Part shown: positions 27,438-35,646 of the stretch, piece by piece
How positions within the stretch are numbered: the first letter of the stretch is position 1
Layout of the letters: each line of letters starts with the position of its first letter
Source: Paenibacillus sp. BIC5C1
GTDB lineage: Bacteria > Bacillota > Bacilli > Paenibacillales > Paenibacillaceae
Reading direction: 5' to 3'
DNA: 64,000 nucleotides
Assembly (NCBI RefSeq): GCF_032399705.1
Contig: NZ_CP135922.1
Span: forward strand, 4,836,001-4,900,000
The notes under the pieces: model-generated
What the model was told of the DNA's origin: nothing
What the model saw: only the letters and a program-made list of their open reading frames with translations
The model's database searches: none
Translations under genes and position numbers: made by a program

Positions 27438-28364
27438 TTATTGTCCCTGTTCCGCTCGTCCTCCTGATGTTGTCTGCTCATGCTGACGCAAATAATTCAG
27501 GAATGCTACAGCTGACAAGGGAAGCAACGACGATTTCAGATGTATGGCGTAGAATTGTCGTTTGAACTCAAGCCCACGAATATCCACGATATGAACCAGT
27601 CCAAGAGCCAGTTCATGCTGAACCGACGACGGGGATAACATGGTGATCCCCACACCCGCTTCCACGGCGGATTTCACAGCACCTGTACTGCCAAGTTCCA
27701 TCACCACATTCATGTCCTGCGGATCGATATTTCTCTTCTGCAGCTGATCTTCCATCACCTGACGGGTACCCGAACCTTTCTCCCGCAGTACAAATGCATA
27801 GTTCAGCACATCTTCCAGCTCTACTTCACCACGATCTGCCAGTGCATGTCCTGCCGGAACAACCAGCTTCAATTCATCCTGCATGACCGGCTCCACAATC
27901 ATATCCGGGTGGTGAACTGGCGCTTCAATCAGTCCAAAATTAAGCTGATGTTTCAAGATATCATCCATAATTTGCGTAGTATTCATCACTTTCATAACGA
28001 TCGAGATATCCGGGTATTGGCGAGCAAAAGGACCCAGCATTCGTGGCAGCACATACTCACCAATCGTCAAACTTGCACCCAGCTGCAATCTGCCTTGCAG
28101 CATCTGTGTGAACGCAGACATCGCCTCATCTGTCTGTCTGACCAACTCTACACTGCGTTTGGCATGAGGCAGTAATGTCCGACCCGCCTCGGATAATTCT
28201 ATTTTCTTGGTTGAACGGTGAAGCAGCTTGGTCCCAAAATAATCCTCAAGCGATTGAATCTGCATCGTCACCGCAGGTTGTGTCATATGTAATGCTTGCG
28301 CAGCCGCTGAAAAACTACCCTTCTCTGCTACGGTATAAAAAATATGCAATTGATGAAAATTCAT
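27438..28364 (-). CDS. LysR-family transcriptional regulator
   Basis: The 308-residue protein opens with the winged helix-turn-helix MNFHQLHIFYTVAEKGSFSA with AAQALHMTQPAVTMQIQSLE, followed by an effector domain of about 200 residues. It resembles the CysL/CbbR-type branch, but I cannot name the regulon. ATG 28364 follows GAGGGG by eight bases; fourteen upstream codons are open but overlap no signal. LysR proteins often control a divergent neighbour, but the neighbour upstream here (28496-28933) runs in the same direction, so its target is not apparent. Confidence 0.9.
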   Translation of the reverse strand: MNFHQLHIFYTVAEKGSFSAAAQALHMTQPAVTMQIQSLEDYFGTKLLHRSTKKIELSEAGRTLLPHAKRSVELVRQTDEAMSAFTQMLQGRLQLGASLTIGEYVLPRMLGPFARQYPDISIVMKVMNTTQIMDDILKHQLNFGLIEAPVHHPDMIVEPVMQDELKLVVPAGHALADRGEVELEDVLNYAFVLREKGSGTRQVMEDQLQKRNIDPQDMNVVMELGSTGAVKSAVEAGVGITMLSPSSVQHELALGLVHIVDIRGLEFKRQFYAIHLKSSLLPLSAVAFLNYLRQHEQTTSGGRAEQGQ

Positions 28365-28421
28365 ATCTTCGCCCCTCTTCTGTACGCTTTCCCCATTGTA
28401 GCCCATTTCCTGAATTCCAAC

Positions 28422-28449
28422 AAAAAAAGCATGCAGCTTGTCTGCATGC
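28422..28449 (-). terminator. Terminator after the 28.5-28.9 kb gene
   Basis: Minus-strand GCATGCAG pairs with CTGCATGC, followed by TTTTTTT. It separates that gene from the LysR gene. Confidence 0.85.
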
Positions 28450-28495
28450 GATGTAACCTGAATCTATCAATTCGAAAATATGGATTATTCCAAAC

Positions 28496-28933
28496 TTACT
28501 TATGCTTGCGACTGTTCTTGACAAGCGTCATTCGTCTTGAATGTCTTAGCCAAGAATAATACGATTTTAAATCCCGCAGTTCAATTGTCTCGGACATTTT
28601 CCCCAGAAACGTAACAACAATCATCTTATGAAGCGGATTGCCAGCGATATCATATTCCCCTTCAAGTTCGGAAAATTCAGCAACCACGACCAGATCTTCA
28701 TCGATCAGGTAAACATCCTGCTCATTACGGTAGTATGGTGTAATACGGTCCTGCTTCAGACACTCCCATAACCATGCCGCAATATGGTCATCATCATTAC
28801 GTGCCGGCTCAATACGGTCTGCATACCGCATCTTGGCATGATTGGTAATGACGATGTCGGCCACTTTTTTGTCTCCAAGAGCCACGAAAAAAGGCTCGTA
28901 CGTGCTCCAACGTTGCATCACCTTATCACGCAT
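28496..28933 (-). CDS. Conserved-looking protein of unknown function, 145 residues
   Basis: I do not recognise a named family. The segment IVITNHAKMRYADRI with later DVYLIDEDLVVVAEF and KMIVVTFLG has the order of motifs seen in DUF4258/RelE-like small domains (a His-Ala-x-x-Arg start, then beta strands), which would make it a distant member of that fold; this is weak inference. The C-terminus is very basic. ATG 28933 sits ten bases after GGAG; a GTG at 28942 is unlikely because it abuts the ribosome binding site. A strong terminator follows, so it is expressed alone or with upstream ylbG read-through. Confidence 0.7.
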   Translation of the reverse strand: MRDKVMQRWSTYEPFFVALGDKKVADIVITNHAKMRYADRIEPARNDDDHIAAWLWECLKQDRITPYYRNEQDVYLIDEDLVVVAEFSELEGEYDIAGNPLHKMIVVTFLGKMSETIELRDLKSYYSWLRHSRRMTLVKNSRKHK

Positions 28934-29060
28934 GGGAATCACTCTCCACCAGATAGGACTTTCTATCTATTTATTTACCCAATATATTACAACATAAGTC
29001 CTGTAACCTCAAGGCGTAACTTCAGATTTTTTCACAAAATCCAGTTTATGCATAATTCAA

Positions 29061-29088
29061 TAAAAGAGCGGCCCCGAAGGACCCCTCT
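29061..29088 (-). terminator. ylbG terminator
   Basis: Minus-strand AGAGGGGTCC pairs with GGGCCGCTCT (one mismatch) around TTCG, followed by TTTTATT. Confidence 0.7.
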
Positions 29089-29148
29089 GGTTAATCGTTT
29101 CGAAATGTACAGCGGCAAAAATCCAATGCACATTCCCAAACCATGTTG

Positions 29149-29415
29149 TTATATCCCGTAAAAACTCGTTTTGTCCATCGTTTTGCTAGCATACTCTGTT
29201 TTGATCTCATTCCGGTAGGAACGTTCAACCTTGCGCACATAGGAAAGTCTGTTCACATTTTTCATCGTATCTTCAGCCCGCTCTGCATTAACATACATGA
29301 CGACATAATGCATACGGCGGGAGATGTAATGAACGGTACCATACTTTTCGAGATTACGAGCCGCTTTTAAATCGCTGACCCATATAATGAATCCTGTCCT
29401 TTCCGCGAACATCAT
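29149..29415 (-). CDS. ylbG: YlbG family protein (DUF2129)
   Basis: The 88-residue product aligns with Bacillus YlbG: FAERTGFIIWVSDLKAARNL, then YGTVHYISRRMHYVVMYVNA and RLSYVRKVERSYR. The family is small and of unknown function. It follows ylbF after about 80 bases containing a strong hairpin without a T-run (near 29436-29464), which may act as an RNA-stability element rather than a terminator. In Bacillus ylbG and ylbF are also adjacent. The start ATG (MMFAER) is preceded by GGCGGGG. Confidence 0.88.
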   Translation of the reverse strand: MMFAERTGFIIWVSDLKAARNLEKYGTVHYISRRMHYVVMYVNAERAEDTMKNVNRLSYVRKVERSYRNEIKTEYASKTMDKTSFYGI

Positions 29416-29495
29416 TTTTTCCCCGCCTTTCTATAGTGGAGACCGGATCCTCAGTAAGGTCCGGTCTGTCATGAATTTATTTTCTTATCGAAATC

Positions 29496-29933
29496 TTAGC
29501 TACAACCACACTTGCCCCCGCTACCGCAGCCACCCTTCGGATTTGGATCATTGCTCGGTACCTTAATGGTCGTTGACACGGCGAATGCAATCGTCTCCGA
29601 CATCTGGAACAACATATCGTCCAACGCCTTCTCCGCCTGTTTGAAGCGGGCTACCGCCTCGAAACTTTCCAGTTCCAGCTCCAAAGCCTGAACCTGATCT
29701 TTGGCCGCGTGATAATCCGGGTGAAAATGCCCAAAACGCTGAGTTTCTTCAAATAGTTCCTTTTTGGCGTCCAGCTTGCGTATTCCCGCCTGAATTTCAG
29801 GACTTGTCTCCACTTGCTGCTTCCAATATAAATAATCCGATACTTCGGCTGATTGGTTAATCATGTCGCCCAGTTCATACGCGCCCGTTAACACTTGGGC
29901 CATATCGACCGTGTTCATTTCCGCTACGCTCAT
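29496..29933 (-). CDS. ylbF: YlbF/RicF family regulator
   Basis: YlbF (RicF) works with YmcA and YaaT in the Y-complex, which stimulates RNase Y-dependent mRNA processing and affects competence, biofilm and sporulation. The 145-residue protein has the helical core with SDYLYWKQQVETSPEIQ and HPDYHAAKDQVQALELELES. It ends with GGCGSGGKCGCS, a cysteine-rich tail like that which ligates an iron-sulphur cluster in the Bacillus complex. ATG 29933 has AGGATG six bases upstream; the ATG at 29942 overlaps that signal. The partners are not in this window. Confidence 0.9.
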   Translation of the reverse strand: MSVAEMNTVDMAQVLTGAYELGDMINQSAEVSDYLYWKQQVETSPEIQAGIRKLDAKKELFEETQRFGHFHPDYHAAKDQVQALELELESFEAVARFKQAEKALDDMLFQMSETIAFAVSTTIKVPSNDPNPKGGCGSGGKCGCS

Positions 29934-30074
29934 GAAATTCATCCTATCTATATATAAAGTTCTACTTAACGTAGACTACTTCATCATATCATATCCCCGA
30001 AAAGTTAAGAAGAGTTTTTCCTGCAAATAGAAATAAAGGGAACAGGTGATCTGCTTTGGTATAGTCAATCAAGT

Positions 30075-31976
30075 TTATGCATGGTTCGGAATAATAAGGC
30101 GAATCTGGTTCCATTCGTTAGGCGAAAAAGTACGACGTTCTGCGGGATCTGTTCCACCCTCAGATATGTACCAGCCCGTTAGTGTCCAATCTTCATGACC
30201 CTGAATCTGATCAGGGATAACATAAAAGATATGGTTGTCCAGCTTCAGACCCAGTTTTGTCTGCCATTCAATGGCTTTTGCAGCAATCTGACGAGCCGTA
30301 GACACATGATACCCTCGCCACTCGTTATGCCACATCTCCGGGATCTCTCCGTATCCGGGAAACAGACCCGATTGTTCCGTGATGGAATAATCCTGTTCAT
30401 ACGTGTGAAGTTTGGAATCGTCTTGAATGAGCCCTACTTTTCCACGAATATAAAAGAGTTCCTTCGGTACCTTAAGTCCATCTTCGAACTCATCTGCTCC
30501 GACAATGGATTCATCTGCAATTACTTCCGAATCTGTGCGGTTCAACTTCTCAAGTAATTCACTTCTCGATTCATATATCCATGTATCCTTTTTCTTGACT
30601 TTATCCGTTGCTTCATCCTGATCAACGTTCTGTCCAGCATCCATCTGAAGTCTTTCTGCCTCCTGTCCCCACTGCCGGATTGCTAACTCCACATGCTCAG
30701 GCACTCCCGAGCCAGCATAGCGTCTAAGGAAGTTTATCATTACATCCGCTGTAAGATCGATCTCTGATGCTGCGACGATTCGTTCCTTTGTCATCCGATA
30801 TATGGACATTCGATCACGACTCATCAGTTCTGCACCAATTTCCAGAATCCAGCGGGCCTGGGGAGTTACATCTGGGGGAACCATAATTTCAAAGTCAGGT
30901 TGTACAAAAATAGTATTATTCCCCACATGTTCCGCCTCATCATCCTTCAAGTTCAATAAGATTTCAGGATCAATCTGCCAGCGATAAAAAAGCTCTCCCG
31001 CTGCTGACTCACCCACCTCCCCATATCCCAAACCTGCCAGAAGATCGAGCCATCCACTAATATGTGCTATGAAGGATGGTCCTCTACTCTCTCTACTTTC
31101 CATTGTTTCTTCCAGGCTGTCGTAGTCTATAGTTCCTGCTGTAATATTCAGCCATTCATTTTCCCGTGAAGCAAACATCAGCAATTGATAACGAAAATGT
31201 TGAAGTTTGGGCTCGGCTACACCATATCGGTCCATGCATACGCTATAAATTTCTCGGTGCATTGAAGACCACGGCAACGATAACCAGTGATAAAGACGGT
31301 CAGCTAACACATAAATCCGACTATGCACCTGTTCAATCAAACCCAGACTGAGCAGCAAATCGATAACAAAGGCCACATGGACTGGATACACATCCGCATG
31401 ATCGTAGCGAATACCCAGTTCGGCAAAGTCTTCTGGGCCCAGAATCGTCATTCGACTTAATCGCTGTACCATTTTCTTGTGGATCGTTCCCTTACTTGTT
31501 AATGGAAGTCCTCCTTGCGCTTGACCTTCTCTTACCATCCAAGCCAATACATGCAGAAGCTCCGCAGCAATATCCGGCTTTCCCTCTCGAACAATTTTCA
31601 TGTTCTGGACTTCATTTTCGGATATGAACTTAGCTTGTATCATGTCATCCTGTAAAATGTTCACTTTCTTCTGAACGAATTGCCCGACCCGTGCCCCATA
31701 GGCAATAGTTAACAAAGAAAGTATTGATTCTGGTATGTAATACAGGCGTTCGCCCCAAGACTTGCGCACAGCCTTTATCCACCCTTTGTGGCGAAGCGCT
31801 ATAAACGCTGTTACCGCTTCAGCTCTGCTAAGACCTTCCACAGCCCATTCTGCGGATGTAAGCATGTTGGAAAAGGGTTGTCCGGCATATTTGCAGAAAA
31901 TCACACCAAGTACCGCTCTTTCAACGCATGAAAGCTCTTTTAATGAATTCACATCCAGCTTACCTTGTGTATGCAT
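30075..31976 (-). CDS. Helicase-associated protein, partner of the XPB-type helicase
   Basis: The 633-residue protein has no helicase motifs of its own. Its middle (about 345-435) matches the helicase-associated (XPB/Ssl2-like) domain: NNTIFVQPDFEIMVPPDVTP, then a LTADVMINFLRR-type helix and SGVPEHVELAIRQW. The N-terminal 300 residues look like tandem winged helices. It lies 50 bases downstream of the XPB-type helicase gene and is surely co-transcribed. Mycobacterium has a comparable pair of adjacent genes (ercc3 and neighbour). It probably bridges the helicase to DNA or a nuclease, which is inference. The ribosome binding site is AAAGG at about eleven bases. Confidence 0.82.
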   Translation of the reverse strand: MHTQGKLDVNSLKELSCVERAVLGVIFCKYAGQPFSNMLTSAEWAVEGLSRAEAVTAFIALRHKGWIKAVRKSWGERLYYIPESILSLLTIAYGARVGQFVQKKVNILQDDMIQAKFISENEVQNMKIVREGKPDIAAELLHVLAWMVREGQAQGGLPLTSKGTIHKKMVQRLSRMTILGPEDFAELGIRYDHADVYPVHVAFVIDLLLSLGLIEQVHSRIYVLADRLYHWLSLPWSSMHREIYSVCMDRYGVAEPKLQHFRYQLLMFASRENEWLNITAGTIDYDSLEETMESRESRGPSFIAHISGWLDLLAGLGYGEVGESAAGELFYRWQIDPEILLNLKDDEAEHVGNNTIFVQPDFEIMVPPDVTPQARWILEIGAELMSRDRMSIYRMTKERIVAASEIDLTADVMINFLRRYAGSGVPEHVELAIRQWGQEAERLQMDAGQNVDQDEATDKVKKKDTWIYESRSELLEKLNRTDSEVIADESIVGADEFEDGLKVPKELFYIRGKVGLIQDDSKLHTYEQDYSITEQSGLFPGYGEIPEMWHNEWRGYHVSTARQIAAKAIEWQTKLGLKLDNHIFYVIPDQIQGHEDWTLTGWYISEGGTDPAERRTFSPNEWNQIRLIIPNHA

Positions 31977-32026
31977 TGCTTATCATGCCTTTCCCATTAT
32001 TTTAATTAGAGGTGTACACCACTTTT

Positions 32027-33703
32027 TTATTGCAATTCATGAACGATTTTGTACTCATATCCTTGTTCGACCAGGAACATCTGACGACGTAATGCAAACT
32101 CCTGTTCCTTACTGTCTTCTGATACCAGGGCATAGAAATAAGCTTTATTTTCTCCGGACTTCGGCCTTAAGATCCGACCCAATCGCTGGGCTTCTTCCTG
32201 CCTTGAACCGAAACTTCCGGATATTTCAAGTGCAACAGCAGCATCCGGCAGATCTACGGCAAAATTGGCAACCTTGGATACGACAATTGTTTTGATCTCT
32301 CCGCGTCGGAACGCTGCAAACCATTTCACTCGCTCTTGTTGGGACATCGTACCCGATATAAGCGGTGCTTCAATTTCCCGGGCAATGCTCTCAAGCTGGT
32401 CCAAATACTGTCCGATGACAAGCGCTGGCATCCCCTCATGATGATCCAATATCCGTCTGATCACAGCTAATTTGGCCGGATTCTCGGCTGCAAGGCGAAA
32501 TTGATGCTTCACCTCCGCTTCCACATAGTTTGATCGAAGCTCAGGAGTGAAAGGAATACGTATCTCCTGGCACTGTACATTCGCAATCCAGCCTTGCTGC
32601 TCCAATTCTTTCCACGGCATGTCATATAGTTTCGGACCAATTAATGAAAATACATCCTGTTCACAGCCATCCTCACGCACCAATGTTGCTGTCAATCCCA
32701 GTCTTCTCGTAGCCTGAATATCTGCAGTAGCCCGAAATACAGGTGCTGGCAGCAGATGGACCTCATCATAGATGATGAGTCCCCACTGGCGTTCACTGAG
32801 CAATTTGATATGAGTAAAATCAGCATCTTTGGATTTTCGATGTGTAAGAATCTGATAAGTAGCCACAGTCACAGGTTTCACCTGTTTTTTCTGACCGGAA
32901 TACTCACCAATCTGTTCACTCGTTATCGTTGTTTTATCCTGCAATTCCTGAATCCATTGCCTCACGGATGTGGTGTTCGAGGTCAAGATCAGGCATTCAC
33001 ATTGCAAACGTTCCAATACAGCCATCCCAATAACCGTTTTGCCTGCACCGCAGGGAAGAACAAGCAGACCGCTTCCTCCCATGCCTTCGCTGCCTTCAAA
33101 AGCATCCACAGCATCTCGTTGATACGGGCGCAAACGGAAACCGTCCGAACTGTCGCCTAGCGTGTTTGCACGCCATTCAAACGGAAGACTTGTTCCTTCT
33201 CGATATCCCGCATAATCCAGCACCGGATAACCCAATCGGGTCAATTCCCGCTTCAGCAATCCACGTTGCTCACCGCCAAGCATAAGCTCATGGGGATCGA
33301 CACGCTCCATCCGAAAAGCCGAGATGGTCTTCATACTGCTTAATTCATCCAGCAATCGTTCGTCTTCACTCACGAGACGCATTCTTCCATGATCTGCCTC
33401 TGGTTTCAGTTGCAGCTTCCCATATTGATGGATAATTCTCCGGATATCCTGAATCAGGGCGGCAGGAACATTCCAACGAGACACTGATTCCAGACTTGCT
33501 ATCACTTGATCAGCACTCCATCCGAGTGCAGCCGCATTCCACAGTGATAATGCAGTGATACGATATGTATGAAAAGCTGCAGGTGTCTTCACCAGTTCGG
33601 CATACATCCCTATTTGAGCTCGGGCTTGGTCAAATCCAGGATGACCCACTTCAAGCAATATTGTAAAATCACGCTGGACAATGCAGGCGTCCGTTTTCTC
33701 CAT
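32027..33703 (-). CDS. XPB-type superfamily 2 DNA helicase
   Basis: The 558-residue protein shows the XPB layout: an N-terminal domain with a damage-recognition-like region, Walker A PCGAGKT (217-223), DEVH (313-316), TATLVREDG with the RED motif characteristic of XPB (343-345), and QRLGRILRP (506-514). XPB opens DNA in eukaryotic repair and transcription; bacterial versions are thought to act in DNA repair. GGGAGG precedes the ATG. A LexA-like box lies about 100 bases upstream (33802-33815), and the partner gene follows. Role in repair is inferred from family and box; no nuclease is encoded beside it. Confidence 0.93.
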   Translation of the reverse strand: MEKTDACIVQRDFTILLEVGHPGFDQARAQIGMYAELVKTPAAFHTYRITALSLWNAAALGWSADQVIASLESVSRWNVPAALIQDIRRIIHQYGKLQLKPEADHGRMRLVSEDERLLDELSSMKTISAFRMERVDPHELMLGGEQRGLLKRELTRLGYPVLDYAGYREGTSLPFEWRANTLGDSSDGFRLRPYQRDAVDAFEGSEGMGGSGLLVLPCGAGKTVIGMAVLERLQCECLILTSNTTSVRQWIQELQDKTTITSEQIGEYSGQKKQVKPVTVATYQILTHRKSKDADFTHIKLLSERQWGLIIYDEVHLLPAPVFRATADIQATRRLGLTATLVREDGCEQDVFSLIGPKLYDMPWKELEQQGWIANVQCQEIRIPFTPELRSNYVEAEVKHQFRLAAENPAKLAVIRRILDHHEGMPALVIGQYLDQLESIAREIEAPLISGTMSQQERVKWFAAFRRGEIKTIVVSKVANFAVDLPDAAVALEISGSFGSRQEEAQRLGRILRPKSGENKAYFYALVSEDSKEQEFALRRQMFLVEQGYEYKIVHELQ

Positions 33704-33801
33704 TCCGTTTCCTCCCTAATTTGAAAATGATCTATATGTTATCTGATTAGCAGGCATCACAAAAAGTCCAGTTTCGGTTACTTCCGAAATTGAACCTGTA
33801 T

Positions 33802-33815
33802 CGTACAACAGTTCG
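33802..33815. promoter_or_regulatory. LexA/DinR-like operator upstream of the XPB-type helicase gene
   Basis: CGTACAACAGTTCG matches the Bacillus SOS box CGAACN4GTTCG at nine of ten fixed positions. It lies between the M20 terminator and the helicase start, the place expected for an SOS operator. I could not identify a matching -35/-10 pair. Confidence 0.4.
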
Positions 33816-33846
33816 ACCTTGCCTTGATACTTTGCAAAGACTATAC

Positions 33847-33888
33847 AAAAAAAAGCACCCTGCTCATACCTTGGTATGAATAGGATGC
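33847..33888 (-). terminator. Terminator of the M20 gene
   Basis: A hairpin with inner stem TCATACC/GGTATGA and outer GCATCC-type pairing is followed on the minus strand by eight T. Confidence 0.85.
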
Positions 33889-33903
33889 CCAACTATACTC
33901 AAA

Positions 33904-35073
33904 TCATTCGGCTGTATATCCTTTAGCCATGGCTATAAATAGTTTTACAGCATTCTGCATGGCATCCTCATCAAAGTCAAACTTGGGATGATGATGCGGA
34001 TAGATGGCATTCTTCTCCGGGTTGCCTGCTCCGACAAACATAAAGCACCCAGGAATCTGCTGCAGGTAATAAGCGAAATCTTCAGCTGGCATCAGCATCG
34101 GTGACTTCTGTACATGGTCTGCGCCAAATACATCCACCGCTTCCCTAAAGAACCGTGCCGTTTCCTGCTCATCATTCACAACTGGAGGATATCCCATAAT
34201 ATAGTTCAACTTGGTCTCAGCACCATAGATCTCTCCGGTCTGAGCTACGATCGTATGCACACGTTCCTTCATCATACGGCGTGTCTCTTCATCAAAGGTT
34301 CTCACCGTACCCGTCATTTTGCATAACTCGGCGATAATATTCTGTGCTGACCCTGCCTGCATCGTGCCAATCGTCAATACTGCGGGACGCAAAGGATCTA
34401 CTGAACGGCTGACAACCGTCTGCAATTGCATCACAAGGGCTGAACCAGCCACCAAGCTGTCCACTGTGGATTGCGGCATGCCGCCATGTCCACCTTTCCC
34501 TTTGATCTCAATATAAAAGTCATCTGCCGCTGCCATCATCGGCCCCGGGGTACTTGCTGCCACGCCTACAGGAAGTGGGGTCCACAAATGAATACCATAG
34601 ATGACATCTACCCCTTCTAGTCCTCCGTCTGCAATGACCTTGATAGCCCCACCTGGAAGCAACTCTTCTGCAGGTTGGAACAAAAAGCGAATCTCACCTT
34701 TGATTTCATGTTTATGGCGACTGAAGTACAATGCCGTGCCCAGCAAAATGGATATGTGACCATCATGACCGCAGGCATGCATGGCTCCTGCTTGTTGTGA
34801 TGCATATTCAACGTCCTTTTCGTCCTGGATCGGAAGTGCATCCATATCTGCACGAAGCATTACGACAGGCCCAGGCTTGTCCCCACGAAGGGTACCTATA
34901 ACCCCGTGTCCGCCAACATGCCGTTTCACTTCAACGCCAAAGCTCTCCAGCATACCCGCTACAAAAGAGGATGTTTTCTCCTCATGAAAGGAAACCTCAG
35001 GATTCCGATGAAGATGACGACGCCATTCTACCATGTGGATTTGCAGGTCATTCCACCATATATTATTTGTCAT
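33904..35073 (-). CDS. M20-family amidohydrolase
   Basis: The 389-residue product belongs to the M20 family of metallo-amidohydrolases that cleave N-acyl amino acids (IAA-amino-acid hydrolase and YxeP types). Motifs are HRNPEVSFHEEKT, ADMDALPI, HACGHDGHISIL, PAEELLPGG, and GKGGHGGMPQSTVD in the dimerisation lid. The substrate is not determined. GGATGGAGAG precedes the start. A terminator follows, and the divergent yugN promoter lies upstream; it is an isolated gene. Confidence 0.92.
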   Translation of the reverse strand: MTNNIWWNDLQIHMVEWRRHLHRNPEVSFHEEKTSSFVAGMLESFGVEVKRHVGGHGVIGTLRGDKPGPVVMLRADMDALPIQDEKDVEYASQQAGAMHACGHDGHISILLGTALYFSRHKHEIKGEIRFLFQPAEELLPGGAIKVIADGGLEGVDVIYGIHLWTPLPVGVAASTPGPMMAAADDFYIEIKGKGGHGGMPQSTVDSLVAGSALVMQLQTVVSRSVDPLRPAVLTIGTMQAGSAQNIIAELCKMTGTVRTFDEETRRMMKERVHTIVAQTGEIYGAETKLNYIMGYPPVVNDEQETARFFREAVDVFGADHVQKSPMLMPAEDFAYYLQQIPGCFMFVGAGNPEKNAIYPHHHPKFDFDEDAMQNAVKLFIAMAKGYTAE

Positions 35074-35196
35074 GTCTCTCCATCCTTTCGCTCTCTATAC
35101 GGGACTTTCATCAAGCCCGAACCTTCCTCTTGAAACCTATTGCTGTATATTGTAGCAGAATTGGAAGAAAACCGATACGAATGACCGCTTGAAAGC

Positions 35197-35225
35197 TTGC
35201 ACGGGAAGGGGAAACATACTATCAT
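35197..35225 (+). promoter_or_regulatory. Sigma-A type promoter for yugN-ftsW
   Basis: TTGCAC (35197-35202) and TATCAT (35220-35225) with a 17-base spacer. The leader is about 55 bases and includes CGAGA/CTCTCG. Confidence 0.5.
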
Positions 35226-35285
35226 AAAATAGAGAAAAGAACGAGATTTATACTCTCGGAAGCTTATGAGGAGGATCAAACGCTT

Positions 35286-35633
35286 ATGATTTTTGAGAAT
35301 ACAGGCTTGGATGGCTTGAAGAGCGACTTGGCATACCTGGATGAGAGCGCCGAGAAAGTCGGATTTGTCCGGTGGCAATGGGAATATTATCGTGCTACAT
35401 ATGACTACAAAATTGAAGATGAGCAAACCAAATCGGAATACTTTGTACGTATTAATACCCGTGCGATAGATGGCAAACTCGAAAAACCGGATACGGTTCT
35501 CGCAGTTGAAGCTGTTTATCTTGGAAAAGCAACCTTTCCACATGGTCTGGATTATGACTCTACCATACCGCAGCCAGTCGTGAAGCTGGCGGCCCAAAAA
35601 TTACAGCAGCTTAAAGAACTGCTGGAAGCTTAG
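35286..35633 (+). CDS. YugN-like family protein
   Basis: The 115-residue product matches the YugN-like family (small conserved Bacillales protein): a core WQWEYYRATYDYKIED then YFVRINTRAIDGKLEKPD. Function is unknown in the family. The start ATG follows AGGAGGATC by about eleven bases. The ftsW start lies thirteen bases after its stop, so the two form an operon. In Bacillus subtilis yugN is elsewhere, so the link with ftsW may be a Paenibacillus trait; that is inference. Confidence 0.85.
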   Translation: MIFENTGLDGLKSDLAYLDESAEKVGFVRWQWEYYRATYDYKIEDEQTKSEYFVRINTRAIDGKLEKPDTVLAVEAVYLGKATFPHGLDYDSTIPQPVVKLAAQKLQQLKELLEA

Positions 35634-35646
35634 GCTGGGCCGAATC

